From Viridibacillus soli (lineage in GTDB: Bacteria; Bacillota; Bacilli; Bacillales_A; Planococcaceae): a stretch of DNA of 64,000 nucleotides. A program made the translations under genes and the position numbers. Below, in pieces: positions 56,236 to 64,000 of the stretch; positions within the stretch are counted from its first letter, which is position 1, and every line of letters starts with the position of its first letter. The notes beneath the pieces are model-generated. The model did no database searches. It worked only from the letters and a program-made list of their open reading frames with translations, and had not been told where the DNA came from. The stretch spans positions 186,001-250,000 of the forward strand of contig NZ_JAEOAH010000001.1 of the NCBI RefSeq assembly GCF_016612995.1, written 5' to 3'.

Positions 56236-56381
56236 ATTAAATATCCTCCTTCAACTTACGTATAACGGTAGTATAGCATGGATAAAAAGCATGAGCGACT
56301 GTTATGCTTACAACAGCATTATTTTGCAATAACGATAGCAAAAACCGTACTTTCCACCTTTGTTTGTATGTTTTGGCGAAG

Positions 56382-56419
56382 AAAACCCCGTAAATGGTTA
56401 TACCATTTACAGGGTTTTA
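56382..56419 (-). terminator. Terminator after etfA
   Basis: AAAACCC(C)GTAAATGG pairs with CCATTTACAGGGTTTT around TTATA. It ends the lcfA-fadR-fadB-etfB-etfA run. Confidence 0.9.
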
Positions 56420-56428
56420 GAACAGCTA

Positions 56429-57406
56429 TTATGCGTTTACTAATAATTTTTTGAACTCTTCAGTAAGCATTGGGATCACTTCGAAAAGGTCACCGACGAT
56501 ACCGTAGTCAGCTACTTTGAAAATGCTCGCTTCCGGGTCTTTGTTGATGGCAACGATTACTTTTGAATTGGACATTCCAGCTAAATGTTGGATTGCGCCT
56601 GAAATACCTGCTGCGATATAAAGGTCTGGTGTAACAACTTTACCTGTTTGCCCAATTTGTAATGAGTAATCGCAATAATCTGCGTCACAAGCACCACGCG
56701 AAGCACCAATTGCACCACCTAGAACGTTAGCAAGCTCTTTTAACGGCTCGAAGCCTTCTTCACTCTTCACTCCACGTCCACCAGCAACAACTACTTTTGC
56801 TTCTGACAGATCAACACCTTCAGTTGATTTACGAACAACTTCTTTAATGATCGTACGTAGATTCGTAATATCTACTGAGATTGATGAGATATCGCCTGTG
56901 CGAGATTCATCTTTTGCAAGAGGTGCGATGTTGTTTGGACGAACTGTCACAAAAACAAGACCTTCTTTCACTTGCACCTTCTCAAATGCTTTACCTGAGT
57001 AAATCGGACGGATGAACAATGCTGAAGCGTCCGCGCCTTCGATATCTGTTACATCTGATACTAAACCGCTTTGTAATTTACTAGCTAGTTTAGGAGAAAG
57101 GTCTTTCCCTAATGCAGTATGTCCGAAAACGATGGCTTCTGGTTGTTCTTGATCAGCAACTGCCATGAATGCTTGACTAAATCCATCAGAAGTATACTGC
57201 TTTAAATGTGGGTGTTCAACAGTCACTACACGGTCTGCACCATATTTAATAAGTTCCCCAGCAAGATTCGCTACAGCGTCTCCGATTAGAACGCCAACAA
57301 CTTCACCATTACCAGATACTTTTTTCGCTGCTGCAATAGCTTCGAATGATACATTTCTTAAGCTTCCTTCGCGTACTTCACCTAATACTAATACTTTTTT
57401 AGACAT
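56429..57406 (-). CDS. etfA: Electron transfer flavoprotein alpha subunit
   Basis: Accepts electrons from acyl-CoA dehydrogenases. The 325-residue protein has the C-terminal FAD domain with GASRGACDADYCDYSLQIGQ, TGKVVTPDLYIAAGISGAIQ and the final INKDPEASIF. It follows etfB by 31 bases, and both belong to the beta-oxidation operon. Confidence 0.97.
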   Translation of the reverse strand: MSKKVLVLGEVREGSLRNVSFEAIAAAKKVSGNGEVVGVLIGDAVANLAGELIKYGADRVVTVEHPHLKQYTSDGFSQAFMAVADQEQPEAIVFGHTALGKDLSPKLASKLQSGLVSDVTDIEGADASALFIRPIYSGKAFEKVQVKEGLVFVTVRPNNIAPLAKDESRTGDISSISVDITNLRTIIKEVVRKSTEGVDLSEAKVVVAGGRGVKSEEGFEPLKELANVLGGAIGASRGACDADYCDYSLQIGQTGKVVTPDLYIAAGISGAIQHLAGMSNSKVIVAINKDPEASIFKVADYGIVGDLFEVIPMLTEEFKKLLVNA

Positions 57407-57437
57407 GTTATGTCCCTCCCATACAATTTAAAATCAG

Positions 57438-58211
57438 TTAAACTACTTTTGCTTCTGAATGTAATAGATTAACAAGTTCTTTCACTTGGTCCGATAAATC
57501 GCCTTCTAATACACGTCCAGCTGCTTTTTGAGGTGGTAAGTAAATTTCCACTGTCGTTGTTTTTACTTCAACATCATCTTCATCGATATCTAAATCATCT
57601 AATTCAAGCGTTTCAAGCGGCTTTTTCTTTGCTTTCATAATACCAGGTAATGATGGATAGCGAGGCTCGTTTAAGCCTTGTTGTGCTGTTACTAGTAGAG
57701 GTAATTCAGCTTCAAGAACTTCTGAATCTCCTTCTACGTCACGAACGATTTTCGCTGTTTTTCCATCGATTTCAAGTTTTGTAATCGTTGTTACATAGTT
57801 CATGCCTAATAATTCAGCAACTCGTGGGCCAACTTGACCTGAACCACCATCAATAGCAACGTTACCACCTAAAATCAGGTCTGCATCTTTGTCTTTTAAG
57901 TATTCAGCTAAAATATATGCTGCTGAGAATTGATCAAGTTCGTCTAAATCATCTTCTGTGTTGATTAAAACTGCTTTATCAGCACCCATAGCTAAAGCTG
58001 TACGGAGTTGTTTTTCTGCATCTTCACCGCCGATTGTAACAACTGTTACTTCTCCGCCCTGTGCGTCACGAACTTGAATAGCTTCTTCGATTGCGTATTC
58101 ATCGTATGGGTTGATGATGAATTCTGCTCCATCTTCTTGGATCACGCCACCAGTTACAACAATCTTTTCTTCCGTGTCAAACGTACGTTTCACTAATACA
58201 TAAATGTTCAT
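57438..58211 (-). CDS. etfB: Electron transfer flavoprotein beta subunit
   Basis: Partner of EtfA. The 257-residue protein begins MNIYVLVKRTFDTEEKI, has NPYDEYAIEEAIQVRDAQGG near 34 and the conserved LILGGNVAIDGGSGQVGPRV-type AMP-binding loop near 113, then AQQGLNEPRYPSLPGIMKAK near 180. 26 bases separate it from fadB. Confidence 0.97.
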   Translation of the reverse strand: MNIYVLVKRTFDTEEKIVVTGGVIQEDGAEFIINPYDEYAIEEAIQVRDAQGGEVTVVTIGGEDAEKQLRTALAMGADKAVLINTEDDLDELDQFSAAYILAEYLKDKDADLILGGNVAIDGGSGQVGPRVAELLGMNYVTTITKLEIDGKTAKIVRDVEGDSEVLEAELPLLVTAQQGLNEPRYPSLPGIMKAKKKPLETLELDDLDIDEDDVEVKTTTVEIYLPPQKAAGRVLEGDLSDQVKELVNLLHSEAKVV

Positions 58212-58237
58212 TCAACAAACCTCCTAATACTATTTTA

Positions 58238-59011
58238 TTATTTTCCTGTGAAAGTTGGTTCACGCTTTTCAATGAATGCTTGAATACCTTCTTTAGCATC
58301 TGCAGACATGAAAACGGTACCAAAAGCTTGCGCCTCAGCTTCAACGCCTTCATAAAATGAAGTATGCTTTGCAAATTGCAACATATCAATTGCGGCTTTT
58401 AGAGTAACTGGACTTTTCTTCGCTATGCGCTTCGCTGTCGCAATCGTCTGAGGTAGTAATTCCTCATCAGAAAAGGCAGCGTTTGCTAACCCCCACTTCA
58501 CAGCTTCAGTGCCGGTAATCGGATCACTTGTGAACATCATTTCTGCAGCTTTTGCCACCCCAACATAACGAGGTAAGCGCTGTGTTCCACCAAAGCCAGG
58601 AATTAACCCTAATTGTAGTTCAGGCAATCCCAATTTCGCTTTTTCACTCACATAGCGGAAATGACAACTCATCGCTAACTCAAGACCCCCACCTAAAGCT
58701 GCTCCATGAATGCCGGCAATAACCGGCTTCGGAAATTTCTCTAAACGTTCAAAAACATCTTGTCCATTTGCGGATAATTTCGTAAATTCAGCGCCTGATG
58801 AAACATCTGTAAATTCTTTAATGTCTGCTCCGGCTGAGAAGAATCGTCCATCTCCATGTAAAACAATGACTCGAACTGTATCGTCATGTTCAACCGCATT
58901 TAAAAGTTCGTTTACTTCTAAAATTAGCCCACGTGATAAAGCATTAGCAGGTGGGCGTTGAATTGTTGCTATTGCTACCCCTTCTTCAACCGTCCAACGT
59001 AAAAATTCCAT
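58238..59011 (-). CDS. fadB: Enoyl-CoA hydratase/isomerase family protein (FadB)
   Basis: Hydrates trans-2-enoyl-CoA in beta-oxidation. The 257-residue crotonase has the oxyanion-hole motifs [12 protein letters not shown] near 59 and [20 protein letters not shown] near 100, and the catalytic Glu pair in [20 protein letters not shown]. Gene order fadR-fadB-etfB-etfA is that of the B. subtilis lcfA operon. Confidence 0.95.
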   Translation of the reverse strand: MEFLRWTVEEGVAIATIQRPPANALSRGLILEVNELLNAVEHDDTVRVIVLHGDGRFFSAGADIKEFTDVSSGAEFTKLSANGQDVFERLEKFPKPVIAGIHGAALGGGLELAMSCHFRYVSEKAKLGLPELQLGLIPGFGGTQRLPRYVGVAKAAEMMFTSDPITGTEAVKWGLANAAFSDEELLPQTIATAKRIAKKSPVTLKAAIDMLQFAKHTSFYEGVEAEAQAFGTVFMSADAKEGIQAFIEKREPTFTGK

Positions 59012-59110
59012 ACTCCCAATTCCTCCTTTGCATTTTGGCTATGTAAATTAGTTTATTCGTTTAATTCTAGTAAAAAGTACTAAAAATTCAACTTTCTATT
59101 TTACAATTGC

Positions 59111-59692
59111 CTATGCTTTTATACCACTAAGTATCAAATGTTGTACTTTCGGTGCTAGCTCTACTAAGTCGTATTTATGATCATTCATGACCCACGATGT
59201 TGTCACTTCATCGACCGTTCCAAAAATGAGCTGACGAGCAAGTCGAATATCCATTTCTGGATTGAATTCTTTCGTCTCCATACCTTCGATCAATATGTCG
59301 TCAAGTAATATCAAATATTCTCTTAAAATCATATTGATTTTAAGCCGCACCTCTTTATTGGACTGACGAAGCTCTAACTGTGTGACTGTTGCCAAATGAT
59401 GATCATTAGCTAGTACCTGGAAATGATTCTCTATCATCGCCTTCAACTTTTCAGACGATGAAGTTCCATCTCTAATTATATCTTGTAAATTACCTACAAA
59501 TACAGCCATTTTTTCCTTAAAGACGGAAATTAATATATCTTCCTTGTTTTTAAAGTATAAATAGATCGTGCCATCAGCGACGCCTGCCTGTTTAGCAATT
59601 TTGGAAACTTGTGCATGGTGATAACCATTTTCCGCAATTACAATAACGGCCGCATCGATAATTTGTCTATACTTTGGTTTATCTTTCTTCAA
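59111..59692 (-). CDS. fadR: TetR-family repressor of fatty acid degradation (FadR/YsiA)
   Basis: The 193-residue protein has an N-terminal TetR helix-turn-helix (QVSKIAKQAGVADGTIYLYF near residue 25) and an acyl-CoA-binding-type C-terminal domain. B. subtilis FadR leaves its operators when long-chain acyl-CoA binds. I start at TTG 59692 after GGTGGTGATC, giving MKKDKPKYRQIIDAA, in line with relatives. A FadR box lies just upstream. Confidence 0.95.
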   Translation of the reverse strand: MKKDKPKYRQIIDAAVIVIAENGYHHAQVSKIAKQAGVADGTIYLYFKNKEDILISVFKEKMAVFVGNLQDIIRDGTSSSEKLKAMIENHFQVLANDHHLATVTQLELRQSNKEVRLKINMILREYLILLDDILIEGMETKEFNPEMDIRLARQLIFGTVDEVTTSWVMNDHKYDLVELAPKVQHLILSGIKA

Positions 59693-59723
59693 TACGATCA
59701 CCACCATATAAAAAATGAAATTA

Positions 59724-59741
59724 TGAATGACTATTCATTCA
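59724..59741. promoter_or_regulatory. FadR operator between lcfA and fadR
   Basis: TGAATGACTATTCATTCA is an almost perfect palindrome and matches the B. subtilis FadR box as I know it (TGAATGAMTANTCATTCA). It lies 32 bases before the fadR start, so autoregulation of fadR-fadB-etfBA is likely. Confidence 0.88.
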
Positions 59742-59795
59742 TAATTTCATCTTATAATTTCATTCTACACTTGTCAAGCAAACTTGTCATTATTT

Positions 59796-61484
59796 TCACA
59801 TAATTTTCAGTGTCTTTGCCTTATCTTCATCTTGTAATGTACGGCGCAATATTTTGCCGACAGCTGTTTTTGGTAATTCTTCACGGAATTCATATATACG
59901 TGGCACTTTAAAAGCAGCTAAATTTTCACGACAATATTTGTTGAACCCCTCTTCTGTTACTGACATCCCCTCTTTTAAAACGATAAAAGCTTTCACCGTT
60001 TCACCTCGATATGGATCGGGTACGCCAACTACTACACATTCCTGCACGGCTTCATGTTCATACAATACTTCCTCAATTTCCCTCGGATAAATATTAAAGC
60101 CTCCTGCAATAATAATATCCTTTTTACGATCGACGACATAAAAGTAACCTTTGTCATCCATATATCCAAGATCTCCCGTTAAAAACCAGCCATCCCGCAT
60201 TGTCATTTCTGTTTCTTCAGGACGATTCCAGTAGCCTTTCATCACTTGGGGTCCTTTTATCGCAATTTCACCAATTTCTCCAATCGGTAATGATTCTGTT
60301 GAATCCATTTTGAAAATCGCTGAATCTGTATCTGGCCAAGGAACACCAACGGAGCCTCTTATCCGCTCACCATGCCAAATGAAATTCGCATGTGATACTG
60401 GTGACGTTTCCGTTAAGCCGTAACCTTCTACAAGCTTACCACCTGTAATTTCCTCAAATTTCTCTTGCACTTCGATTGGTAACGGTGCGGAACCACTTAA
60501 ACACGCTTTAATAGAAGATAAGTCGTATTCACCAACATCTGGATGATTCAATAAACCAATATAGAGCGTTGGAGCTCCAGGGAATAAAGTTGTTTTTTGT
60601 TTTTGAATTGTTTTTAGCGTTGTTTCAACATCAAATTTCGGTACTAGCACCATTTTATCACCCCGCATAACAGATAATAATAATACCGTCGTCATGCCAT
60701 AGACGTGGAAAAATGGCAATACCCCCATAATCACTTCTTCACCTAGTATACATTCAGGCATCCATGCACTACACATTTGTACGTTTGTTACTAAATTTTT
60801 ATGCGTTAACATAACACCTTTTGGATAGCCTGTCGTACCACCTGTATATTGCAACAATGCAATATCCTCTTCAATGTTAAATTTTTGTACAATAGGTTCT
60901 GCTGCACTTACTTTTATGACTTCCGTAAATAAATGATTGCTACCACTATGCTCAACAGTCACTTTGAATCCATATTGCTTCTTTTGAATAAATGGATACA
61001 CTAGACTTTTCGGGAAAGGTAAGTAGTCCTTAATCGCTGTAATTATAATATGTTCTAAGTGTGTATCCTTCATGACCTTAGCAATTCGCGGATATAAAAT
61101 ATCCAATGATAAAATCACTTTCGCTCCAGAATCCTTTAATTGATATTCAATTTCACGCTCTGTATAAAGTGGATTCGTTTGGACGACAATTCCTCCAGCA
61201 TATAGCACCCCAAAATAACCTATAACAGCTTGCGGACAGTTTGGTAGCATAATTGCTACGCGATCACCTTTCTCGATGCCAATTGATACTAAGTAATTGG
61301 CAAATTTCAATGATTCTTCATATAATTCCTTGTACGTGATATCCTTCCCCATAAAATGAATCGCAATTTTGGAAGGCGCCTTGTTACTCGCTCTCGTTAA
61401 ATACTGCTGTAGTGGAATTTCTTCATATTCCAAAGACGTAGGAATATTATCCGGGTAATTCGACAACCATATCTTTTCAGTCAT
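59796..61484 (-). CDS. lcfA: Long-chain fatty-acid--CoA ligase LcfA
   Basis: Activates fatty acids for beta-oxidation by adenylation and thioester formation. The 562-residue protein has the AMP-binding motif YTGGTTGYPKGVMLTHKNLV near residue 215, GYGLTETSPVSH near 345, and the hinge and C-terminal TGDLGYMDDKGYFYVVDRKK with the catalytic Lys in TAVGKILRRTLQ. First gene of the operon; AGGGGGAATGG precedes the ATG. Confidence 0.96.
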   Translation of the reverse strand: MTEKIWLSNYPDNIPTSLEYEEIPLQQYLTRASNKAPSKIAIHFMGKDITYKELYEESLKFANYLVSIGIEKGDRVAIMLPNCPQAVIGYFGVLYAGGIVVQTNPLYTEREIEYQLKDSGAKVILSLDILYPRIAKVMKDTHLEHIIITAIKDYLPFPKSLVYPFIQKKQYGFKVTVEHSGSNHLFTEVIKVSAAEPIVQKFNIEEDIALLQYTGGTTGYPKGVMLTHKNLVTNVQMCSAWMPECILGEEVIMGVLPFFHVYGMTTVLLLSVMRGDKMVLVPKFDVETTLKTIQKQKTTLFPGAPTLYIGLLNHPDVGEYDLSSIKACLSGSAPLPIEVQEKFEEITGGKLVEGYGLTETSPVSHANFIWHGERIRGSVGVPWPDTDSAIFKMDSTESLPIGEIGEIAIKGPQVMKGYWNRPEETEMTMRDGWFLTGDLGYMDDKGYFYVVDRKKDIIIAGGFNIYPREIEEVLYEHEAVQECVVVGVPDPYRGETVKAFIVLKEGMSVTEEGFNKYCRENLAAFKVPRIYEFREELPKTAVGKILRRTLQDEDKAKTLKIM

Positions 61485-61682
61485 GCTCCATTCCCCCTTT
61501 GTTATGAAATTATAAGAATACTTCTACAGTTAAGTATAAATAAAACTGGTAACGCTTTCAAATTTTCCCTCTTTTTATTAGGAATAATCTTTTTTCTGAC
61601 ATTTAGAATAATAAAAACCTTACCGATTATGTTTAGGTCAAATAATCTAAACATACAAAAACAATAAAGTTTTCCCCAATCG

Positions 61683-61719
61683 TACAAAAAAATGACTCCA
61701 ATTTATTATCGAAGTCATG
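61683..61719 (-). terminator. Terminator after the glucosaminidase gene
   Basis: ATGACTT pairs with GGAGTCAT (one G-U) and is followed on the minus strand by TTTTTTTG, about 26 bp past the stop. Confidence 0.75.
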
Positions 61720-61744
61720 TTTTTGTATTTTGAGATACATATAC

Positions 61745-64000
61745 TTATTTATCTAGCTCGCGAATTAAATAGATACCGGATGCATAGCCTTGCTTTCCAT
61801 TCTGTAATTTTACTTTAAACCAAGTTCCACTCATAATTGGCTTATTATTTTTATCTATTACAAGTTCAACAAATTGATAATTTAATAATTCACCCATTTT
61901 AGAACTAGACGAGTTTCCTTCAGAGCGAACATTTAATGCGATCCCATTAGCTAAAGAAGTATTAACACGTGCTAAGTTCTTCACAGTAAAAAATTTATTG
62001 TAAGTGCTGAACTTTTTAACATTAATATAATACGTTTTACCTTTATAAGATACCGTTAGCCAGTAATCATTGTACTTCTCTAGCAAGTTGAATGTTTCGC
62101 CTTTTGCAATAGTTGCTGAAACACTTTCTGTACTGCCTTTTTTGCTATATAAATTCAAATCACTATTTGCAATTGCTACCGTTCCATTTGGGAACACATC
62201 TTTAAGATCAGGATAATTTGGTTCAGAAGGAACATCTGTATTAGGTATTTTTGAAACTGCTCCTTCTTTATCATATGCAAGTATCGCGTTCATGTGATTA
62301 GCGATTGCATTCCCCCAATTAGAATCACTTGCATAATAGAAATTCATACCTTTACTTAAGGTATCAATACGAACGCCATTAATGTCTTTAACAGTATATC
62401 CTAAATAGGCACCATCATTATATTTCCAATTTAGAGGATTTAAATAGGTCGCTTTAATCGATTGAGCAATAAACTCCAAATTGTTGCCGATGGAATCAAA
62501 CTTAACAGCACCTATGAATGGGGTAATATCATACGCTCCAAAGCCAAATACGTTATTCCTTGCAACTGAAATGTCGGAAGTTCCAAATCCACTCTCATGA
62601 ATTGCATGCGCTGCTAAATATAAGGCGTTTACTCCATACTTATTGGCAGCCTTAATAATCGTTTGTCCTTGTCCTACTAAAACGTTTGTTTTTCCAACAG
62701 TCTTGCTAGCAACATACTTATCGATTTGATCTGCTGTTACAGATGAATTGGTACGAAGATCCATAAATAGATAGCTATTCTGATTGGATCCTAGACTGGC
62801 GATTCTTGACTTCGTTGTTTCATCTATTAAATACGAACCTGATACAAAGCCTGTAATACCTTCGTGGCTCACTTGATACCAACCATTTTTTGCTTTATAC
62901 GTTGTTTTCAACTTCGTATTTGCAGGAATCACCTTTAACAAATCCGATGATGTAGAATTTGATTGATGTAGTTGCAAATCATCAATGTTATAAATGGTTT
63001 TCTGACTAATTGATGAACCACTTGGTAATGTAGGGGTACTGTTGTCTGTATCATCAGCTGTCGTATCGGCACTTGCCGTATAGACACTAAATTTAGTACT
63101 GTCTATATAACCCGTTTTACCTTTGTAAGATACTTTATACCAATTACCAATTCGATCAGTCGATGTCAATTTTGCACCTTTAGGAATGCTAGTTAGTTTA
63201 GTATGTGAGACTCCTGCTCCTGCATATAAAGATGTTGCTGAATTAGCTTTATATTCCGTACTCGTCACTTGAGTAGGTGTTACTTTACTAACTACAGTAG
63301 ATTGCACAAAATAAGTCTTGTCTTTATAGGATACACGATACCAAGTCTCTCCCTTACTATTTACAACTGATTGCGTTGACGTGAAGGTATTATTTGCTGG
63401 AATTGAGTATACTTGTGCTTTCTTGGTGCTAGGTGTTATACGAAGTGAAGCTGTTTTCTCTGTTAGGTAATTAGTGGTTGCAGTCTTTTTATAGGCATCA
63501 TACTCTTTAACATATGAACTGCTTACCCAACCAGTTTTACCCCCGTATGTCACTTTATACCATACACCAGATTTCGCGGTGGCTTTCACCGTCTTTCCCT
63601 TTGGAATCGATAATAGAGTTCTCCCTTTTGTTGAGCTGCTAGACCGTAGATTAACCTTCGCTATTGTTTGATAATTTGTTGCAGTGAAAGTAGAAACTGC
63701 CATCGTCTTAGTTGTCACTTTAATATAGCTGGTAGTAACATAACCAGTTTTCGTGCCATATTTCACTTTGTACCAACTGCCGGTTTTAGAGATGTATGAA
63801 ACAGATTTTCCTTTTGGTATTGTTAAGAGAATTTCCCCTTTTGTTGAGGCTTTAGATCGTAAACTAAGCTTTGCAGTTGCTGTATATGTTTTTACGGTAG
63901 CTGCTTCAACTTTTTTTGGTGATATAGTTGTTTCAAACGGAATCACACTTGATGCTAAAAGAATTCCTACTGATACAAATGCACAATTTGTTAGATATAT
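61745..64000 (-). CDS. Secreted multi-SH3 N-acetylglucosaminidase (5' end outside window)
   Basis: The frame runs off the window end; its visible start (IYLTNCAFVSVGILLASSVI, then KKVEAA) is the hydrophobic part and cleavage region of a signal peptide, so only a few N-terminal codons are missing. Then come about five bacterial SH3 repeats (LSLRSKAS...GYVTTSYIK, VNLRSSSS...GWVSSSYVK), a GH73-type glucosaminidase domain with the catalytic Glu in AAHAIHESGFGTS and NNVFGFGAYD, and two more SH3 repeats. About 750 codons are visible. It should cut cell-wall glycan strands outside the cell, like LytD-type autolysins. It follows a terminator-flanked gap beside lcfA. Confidence 0.92.
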   Translation of the reverse strand: MYLTNCAFVSVGILLASSVIPFETTISPKKVEAATVKTYTATAKLSLRSKASTKGEILLTIPKGKSVSYISKTGSWYKVKYGTKTGYVTTSYIKVTTKTMAVSTFTATNYQTIAKVNLRSSSSTKGRTLLSIPKGKTVKATAKSGVWYKVTYGGKTGWVSSSYVKEYDAYKKTATTNYLTEKTASLRITPSTKKAQVYSIPANNTFTSTQSVVNSKGETWYRVSYKDKTYFVQSTVVSKVTPTQVTSTEYKANSATSLYAGAGVSHTKLTSIPKGAKLTSTDRIGNWYKVSYKGKTGYIDSTKFSVYTASADTTADDTDNSTPTLPSGSSISQKTIYNIDDLQLHQSNSTSSDLLKVIPANTKLKTTYKAKNGWYQVSHEGITGFVSGSYLIDETTKSRIASLGSNQNSYLFMDLRTNSSVTADQIDKYVASKTVGKTNVLVGQGQTIIKAANKYGVNALYLAAHAIHESGFGTSDISVARNNVFGFGAYDITPFIGAVKFDSIGNNLEFIAQSIKATYLNPLNWKYNDGAYLGYTVKDINGVRIDTLSKGMNFYYASDSNWGNAIANHMNAILAYDKEGAVSKIPNTDVPSEPNYPDLKDVFPNGTVAIANSDLNLYSKKGSTESVSATIAKGETFNLLEKYNDYWLTVSYKGKTYYINVKKFSTYNKFFTVKNLARVNTSLANGIALNVRSEGNSSSSKMGELLNYQFVELVIDKNNKPIMSGTWFKVKLQNGKQGYASGIYLIRELDK

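Overview
The window is low-GC Firmicute DNA from an aerobic, endospore-forming Bacillales bacterium. The most likely home is the Lysinibacillus/Solibacillus side of the family; this is inferred from gene order and codon style, not from a database search. Gene order is close to the Bacillus subtilis chromosome over two long blocks: valS / spoVID-like / hemL-B-D-C-X-A / engB / lonA / clpX / tig / ysoA on the left, and ysnB / rdgB / rph / murI / ysmB / gerE / ysmA / sdhBAC / yslB / lysC / uvrC / trxA / etfA-etfB-fadB-fadR-lcfA on the right. Some genes usual in B. subtilis are absent from these blocks: lonB, ysxE and gerM. The spoVID-position gene is short and has lost its C-terminal LysM part.

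Region by region: (1) 1-17 kb, minus strand: valine tRNA synthetase behind a T-box leader, a 21-bp tandem repeat array, the haem (tetrapyrrole) operon with a perfect PerR box upstream of hemA and a terminator hairpin between hemA and hemX, then GTPase EngB, protease Lon, ClpX, trigger factor and a TPR protein. (2) 17-27 kb, metabolic islets: a LysR regulator divergent from a formimidoylglutamase plus glutamate/sodium symporter pair, a cupin, a large-subunit catalase, a DacC-type D,D-carboxypeptidase, a stand-alone FabZ and a glycosyltransferase. (3) 27-44 kb, an accessory corridor full of decay. It holds a DinB pseudogene, an amidase, two phage/ICE-like regulatory units with their own operator arrays (XRE+ImmA, and a divergent Cro-like/S24-repressor switch), an integrase fossil, a nucleoside transporter, a TPR-hydrolase gene split by one stop, a truncated erythromycin-esterase lipoprotein, a response regulator-ABC transporter-histidine kinase module, an IS1380 transposase fragment, a split membrane-protein gene, and a tyrosine recombinase with one nonsense codon just before its catalytic end. 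The corridor abuts the 3' end of a tRNA-Arg(UCU) gene. (4) 44-64 kb, minus-strand core genes again: nucleotide pool sanitation, RNase PH, glutamate racemase, GerE, succinate dehydrogenase, a lysine riboswitch with aspartokinase, UvrC, thioredoxin, the fatty-acid beta-oxidation operon with a FadR box, and a secreted SH3-domain glucosaminidase cut by the window end.

The most striking item is the tRNA-Arg gene at 43735-44073. Its anticodon loop is interrupted by about 265 nt that carry the conserved P7 pairing of a self-splicing group I intron. A (now inactivated) integrase sits beside it, so the same tRNA appears to have hosted two kinds of mobile element. The window starts inside valS and ends inside the glucosaminidase gene.
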